64,000 nt of DNA from SIG589 sp964566175 (GTDB lineage: Bacteria; Bacillota; Clostridia; Oscillospirales; Acutalibacteraceae), in contig CAZMHU010000004.1 of the NCBI GenBank assembly GCA_964566175.1, positions 25,046 through 89,045 of the forward strand, read 5' to 3'. This document shows, one piece after another, positions 25,970 to 34,665 of the stretch; position 1 is the stretch's first letter, and the number at the start of each line of letters is the position of its first letter. A program made the position numbers and the translations under genes. The notes below the pieces were generated by a model that did not search any database, was not told the DNA's origin, and saw only the letters and a program-made list of their open reading frames with translations.

Positions 25970-27163
25970 ATGCGGAAAGTTTTGGTTGTCGGCGGCGGTG
26001 TATATCAAGTGCCGCTGATAAAGAAAATTGTTGAACTCGGATATGAGGCGCTGTGTGTTGACTACAATAAAAATGCCCCCGGTTTTTCGGTTGCGACAGA
26101 TTATAAGCAAATTGACGTTTTGGATAAAGACGCTTGTTTACAGTATGCAAGGGATAACGCCGTTGATGCCGTTATGACATACGGCGCTACATTGCCGTTG
26201 CCCACCGTGTCATACATAGCCGAAAAATTAAATCTGCCTGCGTTACCTGCCGAAACGGCGGAACTTTCGAAGAGTAAATTTGCAATAAAGCAAAGGCTTT
26301 CGGAATACGGCTGTAATATTTTCGGTGACTTTTTTGAAGTTACCTCTATGGACGAGGCAAAACAGCATAAATACAATTTTCCTTGCGTTATAAAACCGAG
26401 TGACGGTTCTGGAAGTAAAGGTGTTTCCCTAGTTCATAACGTTTCTGAATTGGAAGACGCGCTGAAAAACGCCTTTTCCGTCGCAAGGTTCGGAAGTGTT
26501 TATAAAGAGGATTTCATAGCGGGCGAAGAATATACCGTCGAGGCTTTTGTATACCGTGGAAAGCCGTATGTTTATTCAGTCATTAAAACGACATTTAACA
26601 GAACGGCGAACAATGAAATACAATACGGTCACAGAACCCCCTCGGGGCTTTCTGTCGATGACGAAACCAAAATAAAAGCGGAGGTTTGCAAAGCAATTTC
26701 CGCTCTGAATATTACTATGTCGAGCGTAAACTTTGATGTCATTTTGTCAAGTGATGACGGCAAACCGTATATAATCGATTGCGGAATAAGAATAGGACAG
26801 AATTTAATCGCATCACATATTATTCCGTATTCGAGGGGTGTCAGCATAATCGTTAACACCGTAAAACTCGCTCTCGGCGAAGAAATCTACCCCGAACCCA
26901 AGTTCGAAAAGTGTATTGCCACACGGCTTTTGATATATGGCTCGGGTATGATTACGGAGATAAAGGATATGTCGGATTTGATAGGGACGAACGGCATTCT
27001 TGATATCGTTATGAGAAAAAAGGTCGGCGATTTCCAAAACGAATACAGGGAAAAATCCGATACCTGCGGTTGGGTAATAACCGAGGGAAAGACTCCTGAT
27101 GAAGCGGAAAGTCTTGCTGAAAATGCGAGAGAATTGCTTAAAAAATATATTATAATTTCCTAA
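25970..27163 (+). CDS. ATP-grasp ligase 2 of the polysaccharide locus
   Basis: A 397-residue ATP-grasp protein paralogous to the one at 24225. The N-terminal KVLVVGGGVYQVPLIKKI is followed by ATP-binding CVIKPSDGSGSKGVSLV (about 138-154) and the metal-binding YIIDCGIRIGQN (about 265). It begins 6 bases after the GNAT gene with AAAGGAAT upstream. Having two such ligases beside an aminotransferase and an acetyltransferase suggests that an amino sugar is capped with a carboxylic or amino acid before polymer assembly. The substrate is not readable from sequence. Confidence 0.85.
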   Translation: MRKVLVVGGGVYQVPLIKKIVELGYEALCVDYNKNAPGFSVATDYKQIDVLDKDACLQYARDNAVDAVMTYGATLPLPTVSYIAEKLNLPALPAETAELSKSKFAIKQRLSEYGCNIFGDFFEVTSMDEAKQHKYNFPCVIKPSDGSGSKGVSLVHNVSELEDALKNAFSVARFGSVYKEDFIAGEEYTVEAFVYRGKPYVYSVIKTTFNRTANNEIQYGHRTPSGLSVDDETKIKAEVCKAISALNITMSSVNFDVILSSDDGKPYIIDCGIRIGQNLIASHIIPYSRGVSIIVNTVKLALGEEIYPEPKFEKCIATRLLIYGSGMITEIKDMSDLIGTNGILDIVMRKKVGDFQNEYREKSDTCGWVITEGKTPDEAESLAENARELLKKYIIIS

Positions 27164-27188
27164 AACTTAGTGGGGTGTAATTTTGGGT

Positions 27189-27851
27189 ATGAATTACAAA
27201 AGTTTTTATGTCAAAGCGGTAAAAAGATTTTTTGATATCATAATCGGTCTTTGTGCACTGCCTTTTTTGATAATAATCACCCTGTTTGTCGGAGTGGCGA
27301 TAAAACTTGACGACGGCGGGCCTGTGTTTTATAAAGCCCAAAGAATCGGAAAAGACAGCAAAATATTCAGTATGTATAAGTTTCGTTCTATGATTGTAAA
27401 TGCGCCGAACTGGACAAATTCCGACGGCAGTACATACAATTCCGCTTCCGATTCGAGAGTGACGAAGGTCGGAAAATTTATCAGAAAATCAAGCATTGAC
27501 GAACTTCCGCAATTTTTCAATGTTTTAATCGGAAATATGGCGTTTATCGGCCCGCGTGCGAGCGGTGCGGGCGCACTTGATACATATTTGCCGGACGAAG
27601 TTGACAAAATGAAGGTCAAACCCGGAATTACCGGCTATACTCAGGCATACTATCGTAACAATCTCGGTGTTAGGGACAAAAGGCTTTATGATGCTTGGTA
27701 TGCCAATAATGTTTCGTTCCGGCTTGACGTAAAAATCTTTTTCAAGACTATTGGAACCGTTTTAAAACGTGAAAATGTTTATACAAACGTGGCGGAAGTA
27801 ACGGCAGAGAGCGCAAAGGAAACCGTTTCCGTCGGTGCGGGCGAGGAGTAA
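27189..27851 (+). CDS. initiating phosphoglycosyl transferase (PglC/WcaJ-like)
   Basis: A 220-residue monotopic phosphoglycosyl transferase. It has an N-terminal membrane-embedded helix (about 14-37), then KFRSMIV, the catalytic-site region LRKSSIDELPQFFNVL-like (IRKSSIDELPQFFNVL with Asp-Glu) and IGPRA. It transfers a sugar-1-phosphate to undecaprenyl phosphate and starts each repeat unit. The small size fits the PglC group without the extra N-terminal membrane domain. ATG 27189 is preferred to TTG 27183 because GTGGGGTG is better spaced. It follows ATP-grasp 2 by 25 bases. Confidence 0.9.
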   Translation: MNYKSFYVKAVKRFFDIIIGLCALPFLIIITLFVGVAIKLDDGGPVFYKAQRIGKDSKIFSMYKFRSMIVNAPNWTNSDGSTYNSASDSRVTKVGKFIRKSSIDELPQFFNVLIGNMAFIGPRASGAGALDTYLPDEVDKMKVKPGITGYTQAYYRNNLGVRDKRLYDAWYANNVSFRLDVKIFFKTIGTVLKRENVYTNVAEVTAESAKETVSVGAGEE

Positions 27852-27854
27852 AAA

Positions 27855-27991
27855 ATGGCTGTCAGTAAAAAACTCAAAAAAATATATTTCGGCTTTTTCG
27901 AAAAACCGGCATATATTTTCACCAGTTTAACAACGATCCGCTGTTTGTAGATTTAATCGAAGCGGTTTTAAAAGAAGTTTTTAAAAAGCGG
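27855..27991 (+). pseudogene. short gene remnant between sugar transferase and glycosyltransferase
   Basis: ATG 27855 begins a frame of 31 codons (MAVSKKLKKIYFGFFEKPAY at its start) that ends in TAG; in another frame the following stretch reads NNDPLFVDLIEAVLKEVFKK to a stop at 27993. Both pieces look protein-like (charged, amphipathic) but do not connect, as if a gene had been deleted to its ends. No family recognised. Confidence 0.35.
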
Positions 27992-29151
27992 TGAAATCAG
28001 TGTCAAAAGTTCTATTTATATCAAATATTTCTTCATCGGTCGGCAATTTTACACTATCAAGCATAAATGCCGCTCAAAAATTGGGCTTTGATTTTTATAT
28101 TGCTGTAAATCGCACCGACGGCAGTGAAGAAAATATTCGTGCCGATGAGAAAAAATATAATATTAAGATATTCAATCTTCCGATATCAAGAAGCCCTTTT
28201 GCAAAATCAAATATAAAGGCATATAAAGAACTTGTAAAAATAGTAAAGCGGGAGAATATCGATTGCATTCACTGCAACACGCCTACAGGCGGTCTGCTCG
28301 GCAGACTTGTCGGAAAGAAGTGCGGGGTAAAGAGTGTAATTTATCAGGCGCACGGTTTCCATTTTTACAAGGGTGCGCCGATTAAAAATTGGCTTATATA
28401 TTATCCTGTGGAAAAATGGCTTGCACACTATACCGATGCACTTATAACAATAAACAGTGAAGACTGCGAACTCGCAAAGAAAAAATTCCGTCTGCGTGGC
28501 GGCGGCAAAGTTTACTATGTTCCCGGTGTGGGAATAGACACGTCGCAGTACGGTGCCGAAAATGTTCGCCGTGAGAAAAAGCGAACTGAGTTAAATCTCC
28601 GTGACGACGATGTTGCACTCATTTCCATGGGTGATTTAATTAAACGTAAAAATTATGATACGGCTATTCGTGCGATTGCCGCGGCGAAAAATCCCGCATT
28701 GCAGTATTTTATTTGCGGAAAAGGTTCGGAGGAAGAAAATCTCAGAACTCTTGCAGAGAGTTTAGGGGTATCCGAACAAATACATTTTCTTGGCTTCCGT
28801 TCGGATATAAAGGAACTGCTCTCTGCTGTCGATGTTTTTTTGTTTTCTACAAAGCAAGAAGGATTGCCCCGCTCTATGATGGAGGCTATGGCAAGCGGTC
28901 TGCCGTGTGTGGCGAGTAAAATTCGGGGAAACACCGATTTGCTGGAAGGTGCAAACGGCGGTTTTCTTTGCGAAACAAACGATATATCTGCCTATGCAGA
29001 GGCGCTGAATCTTTTGGCAAAGGATAAGGCAATGCGTCAGACAATGGGAAGAAACAATCTGACCGCTATACAAAAATTCAGTTTTGAAACCGCAGCCGAT
29101 GTGCTTCGTAAAGTTTACGATGCTGAATTTGCGAGGGGGGGGAGGTCTTGA
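27991..29151 (+). CDS. GT4 glycosyltransferase, 3' end at a G8 tract
   Basis: A 386-residue retaining glycosyltransferase with the GT-B fold: N-terminal acceptor domain (KVLFISNISSSVGNFT on; HCNTPTGGLLGRL; YQAHGFHF), then the C-terminal donor domain with SMGDLIKRKN, HFLGFRSDIKEL and the E-x7-E motif region STKQEGLPRSMMEAMASGLP. It is full length. The last codons run through a G8 tract, and the stop is 7 bases later. A one-base deletion (G7) or two-base gain (G10) would fuse it to the half-glycosyltransferase downstream to give 590 residues. Start GTG 27991; GTG 28000 is possible. Confidence 0.88.
   Translation: MKSVSKVLFISNISSSVGNFTLSSINAAQKLGFDFYIAVNRTDGSEENIRADEKKYNIKIFNLPISRSPFAKSNIKAYKELVKIVKRENIDCIHCNTPTGGLLGRLVGKKCGVKSVIYQAHGFHFYKGAPIKNWLIYYPVEKWLAHYTDALITINSEDCELAKKKFRLRGGGKVYYVPGVGIDTSQYGAENVRREKKRTELNLRDDDVALISMGDLIKRKNYDTAIRAIAAAKNPALQYFICGKGSEEENLRTLAESLGVSEQIHFLGFRSDIKELLSAVDVFLFSTKQEGLPRSMMEAMASGLPCVASKIRGNTDLLEGANGGFLCETNDISAYAEALNLLAKDKAMRQTMGRNNLTAIQKFSFETAADVLRKVYDAEFARGGRS
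29135..29142 (+). repeat. poly-G tract, G8, at glycosyltransferase junction
   Basis: Eight consecutive G within the last codons of the GT4 gene. G8 ends the protein at 29151; G7 or G10 joins it to the next frame (open to 29764); G9 gives a tail of about 30 unrelated residues. Confidence 0.9.
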
Positions 29152-29764
29152 AAGACTTTTTGAGGCTCTTGAGAACTTCTACCCATTGCGGGCGAAAAAG
29201 CGCGCAGAACTCGGAATATCGAACGATGCACGTGTGATGATTTCAGTCGGCGAACTCAACGAAAACAAGAATAACGCCGTTGTCATTTCGACAATGGAAA
29301 AACTCGCCGCACCAAACCTGCACTATATTCTGTGCGGTGTGGGCGGCAAACAAAGCGAACTGCAAGCACAAGCCGACGGTGCGGGACTGCACGATAGGGT
29401 GCATTTCCTCGGATACAGAAATGATGTTAAAGAACTCTATGCGGCGGCGGACTTTTTCTTGATGCCGTCGTTTCGCGAGGGTCTGTCGCGTTCTTTAATG
29501 GAGGCTATGGCAAGCGGCATGCCTTGTGTTGTCAGCCGTATCCGCGGCAATACCGATTTAATAGAAGAGGGCAAAGGCGGGTTTCTCTGTGATCCGAAAA
29601 GCAGTGATGAATTTTCCGTCGCCATAGAAAAACTCGCAGTCGATACGGAACTCTCCGCGGCTATGAGCGAGTTTAACCGAGAAAATATAAAGAAATTTGA
29701 TTTTTCGGTCGTTGTCGAGTGCATGACCGATATTTACAGAAAAGAAATCAGTGAGAAGGTTTGA
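29143..29764 (+). pseudogene. C-terminal half of a second GT4 glycosyltransferase, out of frame with the first
   Basis: About 207 residues corresponding only to the donor-binding half of a GT4 enzyme: MISVGELNENKN, HFLGYRNDVKELYAAADFF, FREGLSRSLMEAMASGMP and VVSRIRGNTDLIEEGKGGFL. It parallels the preceding protein from its KKRTELNL segment onward. Its own acceptor half and start are missing; the frame extends back to 29084 only as an overlap with the first gene. It is either a remnant left by recombination between paralogues or a phase-variable extension reached by slippage at the G tract. I see no ribosome site that would let it be made alone. Confidence 0.7.
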
Positions 29765-29766
29765 TT

Positions 29767-30906
29767 ATGGAAAAACGTGTTGTGCTGATACGCTCAAATC
29801 CGGTAAGGCCATATCCGAGACTTGAAAAAACGGCAAATTGTTTGGCAAAAAACGGTTACGACGTAACAGTTTTGGCGTGGGACAGGGATGAAGATTACGC
29901 TCCGAGGGAAGAAGAACTGAAACTTAAAGATACCACAGTGAAAATCGTCCGTATAGGAATAAAAGGACAGTTCTCCGGCGGATTTAAGAAAAATCTTAAA
30001 GGATTGCTCGGCTTTCAGCGCTTTATTTACACCTGGCTCAAAGCACACAGGGCAGAATACGATATTATCCACGCCTATGATTTTGACACGGGCTACACTG
30101 CGTTGAAATGTGCAAAGCGTTTCAAAAAGCGCTTTGTTTATGATATTCCCGATTATTATGTCGATTCTCACGGTATGAACGGCAAGCCTATCGGAAAGGT
30201 GGTAAAACGCCTTGAAAATTCCGTAATAAACAGTGCCGATGCCACGGTCATATGCACCGAGGAACGTAAAAAGCAAATTGCGGGAGCCAGTCCCAAAAAG
30301 TTGGTCGTGGTTCACAACACACCAAACACCGATATTGAAAATCTAAATCGTGAAAACCTGCCGCACGAGCGTTTGAAACTTGTCTATGTCGGCATTTTCG
30401 GCAGGGCACGCTTTATTGATAAAATTGCGGAAACCGTTTCGGCAAGAGAGGATTGCGAATTTCACATCGGCGGTTTCGGCGCGGGAATGGAACCTTATTT
30501 TGAGGATATGGCGAAAAAGCACTCCAACATTTTCTATTACGGCAGAATTCCTTATGATAAGACAATCGAACTCGAACAAAGTTGCGATGTTATGTGTGCG
30601 GTGTATGATCCGGCGGTCGCAAACCATTTTTATGCCGCACCGAACAAGTTCTATGAGGCACTGCTTTTGGGAAAACCGCTTATTATGGCGCGTGGCACAG
30701 GAATGGCATCGGTCGTTGAAGAGCAGGGTATCGGCGAAGTAATTGATTATAATGCCGACTCACTCAACAGTGCTATCGACCGTTTGATAGAAAATGCGGC
30801 GACCCGTCGCAAAATTTCCGAAAAGGAAGAAAAACTTTATAAGAAAATGTATTCGTGGCAGGAAATGGAACGCAGAATTTTGTCAATGTACGAGTTTGAC
30901 GCATGA
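29767..30906 (+). CDS. GT4-type glycosyltransferase
   Basis: A 379-residue GT-B glycosyltransferase. The N-terminal domain has RSNPVRPYPRLEKTANCLAK and IIHAYDFDTGY; the donor domain has KLVYVGIFGRARF, YGRIPYDKTIELEQSCDVM and the FYEALLLGKPLIMARG stretch in the place of the E-x7-E motif. No membrane segment, so it is probably peripheral at the inner membrane face. ATG 29767 is preferred (GAGAAGG upstream); TTG 29761 is in frame. Sugar specificity is not readable. Confidence 0.88.
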   Translation: MEKRVVLIRSNPVRPYPRLEKTANCLAKNGYDVTVLAWDRDEDYAPREEELKLKDTTVKIVRIGIKGQFSGGFKKNLKGLLGFQRFIYTWLKAHRAEYDIIHAYDFDTGYTALKCAKRFKKRFVYDIPDYYVDSHGMNGKPIGKVVKRLENSVINSADATVICTEERKKQIAGASPKKLVVVHNTPNTDIENLNRENLPHERLKLVYVGIFGRARFIDKIAETVSAREDCEFHIGGFGAGMEPYFEDMAKKHSNIFYYGRIPYDKTIELEQSCDVMCAVYDPAVANHFYAAPNKFYEALLLGKPLIMARGTGMASVVEEQGIGEVIDYNADSLNSAIDRLIENAATRRKISEKEEKLYKKMYSWQEMERRILSMYEFDA

Positions 30907-30985
30907 TATTACGGGCGTTGTTCAAAAATGTATAGTTGCGCTGTACGGCGCTTATATAAAACAAGCAAAAGTGAGGAGAATAAAA

Positions 30986-32206
30986 ATGATAAATGTTATT
31001 GGACTCGGTTACATAGGACTTCCGACCGCTTTGATGATGGCGGCACACGGCGTTGAGGTTGTCGGAACTGACTACAATCAAGAATTGGTGGCAACCCTCA
31101 ACGCGGGCAAAACGACCTTTAAAGAAAAAGGTCTTGATGAACTCTTCGAAAAGGCTGTCAATGCGGGAATAAAGTTTACAACAGAGTATCAGGTTACCGA
31201 TACATATATCGTTTCCGTACCAACTCCGTATGATAAATTCAGCAAGAAAGTTGATGCTTGCTATGTTGTTGCTGCTGTAAAAAGTGTAATGGCTGTTTGC
31301 CCCAAGGGCGCTACCGTCGTTATCGAATCTACGGTATCTCCCGGAACTATCGACAAGTATGTTCGTCCCGCCATTGAAGAGAACGGTTTTGTTATCGGAA
31401 AGGACATTAACCTTGTTCACGCTCCTGAGAGAATTATTCCCGGAAATATGGTTTACGAACTTCTTCACAACAATCGTACCATCGGCGCAGACGATAAAGC
31501 GGTAGGTGAGAGGATTAAAAATCTGTACGCTTCATTCTGTCAAGGCGAAATCGTCGTTACGGATATCCGCACAGCCGAGATGACAAAGGTTGTCGAAAAC
31601 ACCTTCCGTGCGGTAAATATCGCCTTTGCAAACGAACTTGCGAAGATTTGCCGTCACGATAATATGGACGTTTACGAGATAATTAAAATCTGCAATATGC
31701 ACCCGCGTGTAAACATTCTTCAACCCGGCCCCGGTGTCGGCGGTCACTGCATTTCGGTTGACCCGTGGTTTTTAGTAGGCGATTATCCGAGCCTTGCAAA
31801 GGTTATCGACGAGTCTATGAAAACCAATGACAGTATGCCCGATTTCGTGCTTAACCGCATTTATGAAATTATGAAAGAAAACGGCATTACCGATATCGGT
31901 CGTGTGGGACTTTACGGTCTTTCATACAAAGAAAATGTGGACGACCCCCGCGAATCTCCCACAATACAACTTCTTGAAAGTCAGGAAAGGCATCTTGCTG
32001 CTCCTATAAAATCATACGACCCGTATTTCGAAAAGGATATTGTTCCCAATCAGTATCACGATTTTGACAAATTCCTTGCCGATACCGATTTGGTCGTTGT
32101 TATGGTCGGTCATGACCAGATAAAAGAAAACACCGATAAACTTAAAGACAAAATTGTTTTGGATACTCGAAAGGTTTGCAACTTGGAGAACTGCTATTAT
32201 CTCTAA
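30986..32206 (+). CDS. wecC: UDP-N-acetyl-D-mannosamine dehydrogenase
   Basis: A 406-residue nucleotide-sugar 6-dehydrogenase that makes UDP-ManNAc uronate with two NAD. It has an N-terminal Rossmann fold (INVIGLGYIGLPTALMMAAHG), VHAPERIIPG, and the catalytic-cysteine loop GPGVGGHCISVDPWF (about residue 250). With WecB (37381) in the same locus it gives a complete route from UDP-GlcNAc to UDP-ManNAcA, so the polymer probably contains this acidic sugar. The open frame reaches back to 30794, but GTGAGGAG before ATG 30986 sets the start. Confidence 0.92.
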   Translation: MINVIGLGYIGLPTALMMAAHGVEVVGTDYNQELVATLNAGKTTFKEKGLDELFEKAVNAGIKFTTEYQVTDTYIVSVPTPYDKFSKKVDACYVVAAVKSVMAVCPKGATVVIESTVSPGTIDKYVRPAIEENGFVIGKDINLVHAPERIIPGNMVYELLHNNRTIGADDKAVGERIKNLYASFCQGEIVVTDIRTAEMTKVVENTFRAVNIAFANELAKICRHDNMDVYEIIKICNMHPRVNILQPGPGVGGHCISVDPWFLVGDYPSLAKVIDESMKTNDSMPDFVLNRIYEIMKENGITDIGRVGLYGLSYKENVDDPRESPTIQLLESQERHLAAPIKSYDPYFEKDIVPNQYHDFDKFLADTDLVVVMVGHDQIKENTDKLKDKIVLDTRKVCNLENCYYL

Positions 32207-32248
32207 ACCTTTGACAAGCCGTATTAACACATTTTCGGAGGGGTTATT

Positions 32249-33370
32249 ATGCCGTTGCGTGTTCTTCACTATGTCGGAAAAATGGACAGGGGCGGAATGG
32301 AATCTTTTATTATGAATCTTTACCGCTCGGTCGACCGTGAAAAAATTCAGTTTGATTTTGTGACGCACGGCGATAATAACGGTGCTTTCGAGGAAGAGAT
32401 TTTGTCTTTGGGCGGAAAATTTTATAATTTCCCGCATATGAGAAAAAATCCCTTAGCGTATAAAACCGCTTGGAAAAACTTTTGGAGGGCGCATGCAAGC
32501 GAATATACCGCGTTCCACTTTCACACAAATTCTTTGGCTAATATAATAGCCTTAAAAACGGCAAAAAAAGCAAAAATTCCCCTTCGTATAGTTCATGCAC
32601 ACAGTTCCTACGCCAATAAAGGCAATCTGCAATGGCTTAACGATTTTCTTCACAAAAAGCACCAAAAGCACCTGAAAAACTACGCAAACGTTCTGTTTGC
32701 CTGTTCGGATAAGGCTGCCAAATGGCTTTTCGGCGGTATGTCCTGCGGCGAACTTTCGGTGAGGATAATAAACAACGCCGTTGACCTTTCAAAATATCCG
32801 CTCAATACCGAATACAGAACCTCGATTCGGCAAGAGTTCGGTTTTTGTGACAGTGATAAAGTCATAGGTCATATCGGAAAGTTTATACCTGTCAAAAATC
32901 ACGACTTTTTGATTGATACGGTGGCAGTGGCAAGAAAGATTGACCCCTCTGTAAAGGCACTGCTTGTCGGCGACGGCCCTTTGCTCGACGGTATTAAACA
33001 AAAGGCGAGTGATCTCGGTGTTTCCGATGCTGTTATGTTTGCGGGTGTCAGAGCGGATATAAACAAAATTCTCTCGGCTTTTGATGTGCTTGTAATGCCC
33101 TCGAAATACGAGGGATTGCCGGTATCGCTTGTCGAAGCACAGGCAAACGGCGTTCCGATTATAGTGTCGGATACCGTCACCCGCAATGTCGAATTTAATC
33201 CGAATATCGAATACTGTTCTTTGCAGGACGGCTGTGAACATTGGGCAAAACGTCTGTTGCACGCCGTCGATGATGTCGGAAGATATACCTCACAGGATAG
33301 GGTAAAAGCGGCGGGCTTTGATATTAAACAAATTGCGAAAGCATACACTCAACTGATAGGTGATGAATGA
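32249..33370 (+). CDS. EpsF-like GT4 glycosyltransferase
   Basis: A 373-residue GT-B enzyme whose start RVLHYVGKMDRGGMESFIMN is typical of EpsF/CapJ-type exopolysaccharide transferases. The donor half shows GHIGKFIPVKNHDFLID, FAGVRADINKILSAFD and MPSKYEGLPVSLVEAQANGVP (E-x7-E). CGGAGGGG lies upstream of the ATG. Its stop overlaps the next start. It probably adds one sugar to the lipid-linked repeat unit. Confidence 0.9.
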   Translation: MPLRVLHYVGKMDRGGMESFIMNLYRSVDREKIQFDFVTHGDNNGAFEEEILSLGGKFYNFPHMRKNPLAYKTAWKNFWRAHASEYTAFHFHTNSLANIIALKTAKKAKIPLRIVHAHSSYANKGNLQWLNDFLHKKHQKHLKNYANVLFACSDKAAKWLFGGMSCGELSVRIINNAVDLSKYPLNTEYRTSIRQEFGFCDSDKVIGHIGKFIPVKNHDFLIDTVAVARKIDPSVKALLVGDGPLLDGIKQKASDLGVSDAVMFAGVRADINKILSAFDVLVMPSKYEGLPVSLVEAQANGVPIIVSDTVTRNVEFNPNIEYCSLQDGCEHWAKRLLHAVDDVGRYTSQDRVKAAGFDIKQIAKAYTQLIGDE

Positions 33371-34665
33371 TGTTTGAGAATAAATTGAAGGACACCGGTA
33401 TCCGCGCACGGGCAATACTTGTTTGCCTTATATCCGCGGCGGGAATATATATCTCCGTCACAAACCACACCGTTGCAATAGCGGTGTTTGGACTCAATAT
33501 GCTGAGTTTGCTTTTCCTAAACGACCAAGAGATTTTTTGGGAAATGCTGTTTTTGCTTCCCTTTACGACAATATATAAATATTCGACCTCGTCTTCATCA
33601 CTTTTCACATATTTGAGTATTTTTGCTGCACTGCGACTGCTGATTAAAAATGTTCGTGTTTCGGTAGGTTTTGTTACCTTGTTTGTGCTGTTTTCCGTGA
33701 TATCGCTTTTGGGTGTCGGCGGCGCATTGGTATCTTTTATAAAGATAATAAGCAACGTTCTTTTGTTTGTGTGCTTCGTAAAACTCATAAAACGCGATAT
33801 GTTTCCGAGTATGGTCTTGGCGATAAGTTCGGGCGAAATTATCGCATCGCTTATCGGTTTGCGAAAAACTTCTTGGCCGGCGCTTTCGGCGTTTTTCAAC
33901 ACTTTGAAAGAAGAATACATAGGTACGGAGCGAATTGCCCGCTTTACGGGACTATATCTCGACCCGAACTATTATTCCATTATTGTTATCGTCTGTCTTT
34001 ACTGCCTGTTGCTTTATATGTATAAAAAAGAGATAAAGTATCAAGTAGGCATACCTATGTTTATTGCATTGACAGTCTTCGGCTGTATGACATACAGCAG
34101 AGTGTTTTATATTGCACTTGTCGGTGTTCTGGTGGCGATTTTGATAATGCGCTTTAAAAATCGCTCGGTTTTTAGCACGCTGATTTTAATAGCGCTGATA
34201 GCCGTTGCCTTCGGATATTATGCGAGCAAAACCGGTATTTTCGATAAAGTTTTGATACGTTTCCAAAGGGATGATATTTCAAGCGGCAGATTTGATATTT
34301 GGGCGGTCTATTTTGAAGAGATTGTGAACAGCGTAAAAATTCTTTTCATCGGCGCGGGCTTGGGCGCAGACCTACCGACCGAGTCGGGTGCCCACAATTT
34401 CTATATAGAAACGGTATACCATATCGGTCTTATCGGTATGGCGCTTTATTACGGTTTGCTTTATAATATTTTGAGTATCAGGGTTTCGCCGCTGTTCAAG
34501 CGTGGCTTGGTGAACTGGGGACTCAGCGCCGTGCTGTTGTTTATGTTTGCAACTCTCGGTATGCTCTTCCAGTTTGACTTTATATACATCCTAATGCTCG
34601 ATTGGATGGTTTTGAACACCGATATGAAATTGAATTTTGTTGACACAGAAAGTGAAGGATTATGA
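33367..34665 (+). CDS. Wzy-like O-antigen/exopolysaccharide polymerase
   Basis: A 432-residue polytopic membrane protein with about ten hydrophobic segments and a large outside loop before GAHNFYIETVYHIGLIGMAL, the region where Wzy/ligase proteins keep the conserved H-N-x-Y/F motif. FTGLYLDPNYYSIIVIV resembles the family signature around D-P-N. It would polymerise flipped repeat units on the outer face. It overlaps the preceding stop (ATGA) and its own stop overlaps the next ATG (ATGA). Confidence 0.85.
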   Translation: MMFENKLKDTGIRARAILVCLISAAGIYISVTNHTVAIAVFGLNMLSLLFLNDQEIFWEMLFLLPFTTIYKYSTSSSSLFTYLSIFAALRLLIKNVRVSVGFVTLFVLFSVISLLGVGGALVSFIKIISNVLLFVCFVKLIKRDMFPSMVLAISSGEIIASLIGLRKTSWPALSAFFNTLKEEYIGTERIARFTGLYLDPNYYSIIVIVCLYCLLLYMYKKEIKYQVGIPMFIALTVFGCMTYSRVFYIALVGVLVAILIMRFKNRSVFSTLILIALIAVAFGYYASKTGIFDKVLIRFQRDDISSGRFDIWAVYFEEIVNSVKILFIGAGLGADLPTESGAHNFYIETVYHIGLIGMALYYGLLYNILSIRVSPLFKRGLVNWGLSAVLLFMFATLGMLFQFDFIYILMLDWMVLNTDMKLNFVDTESEGL

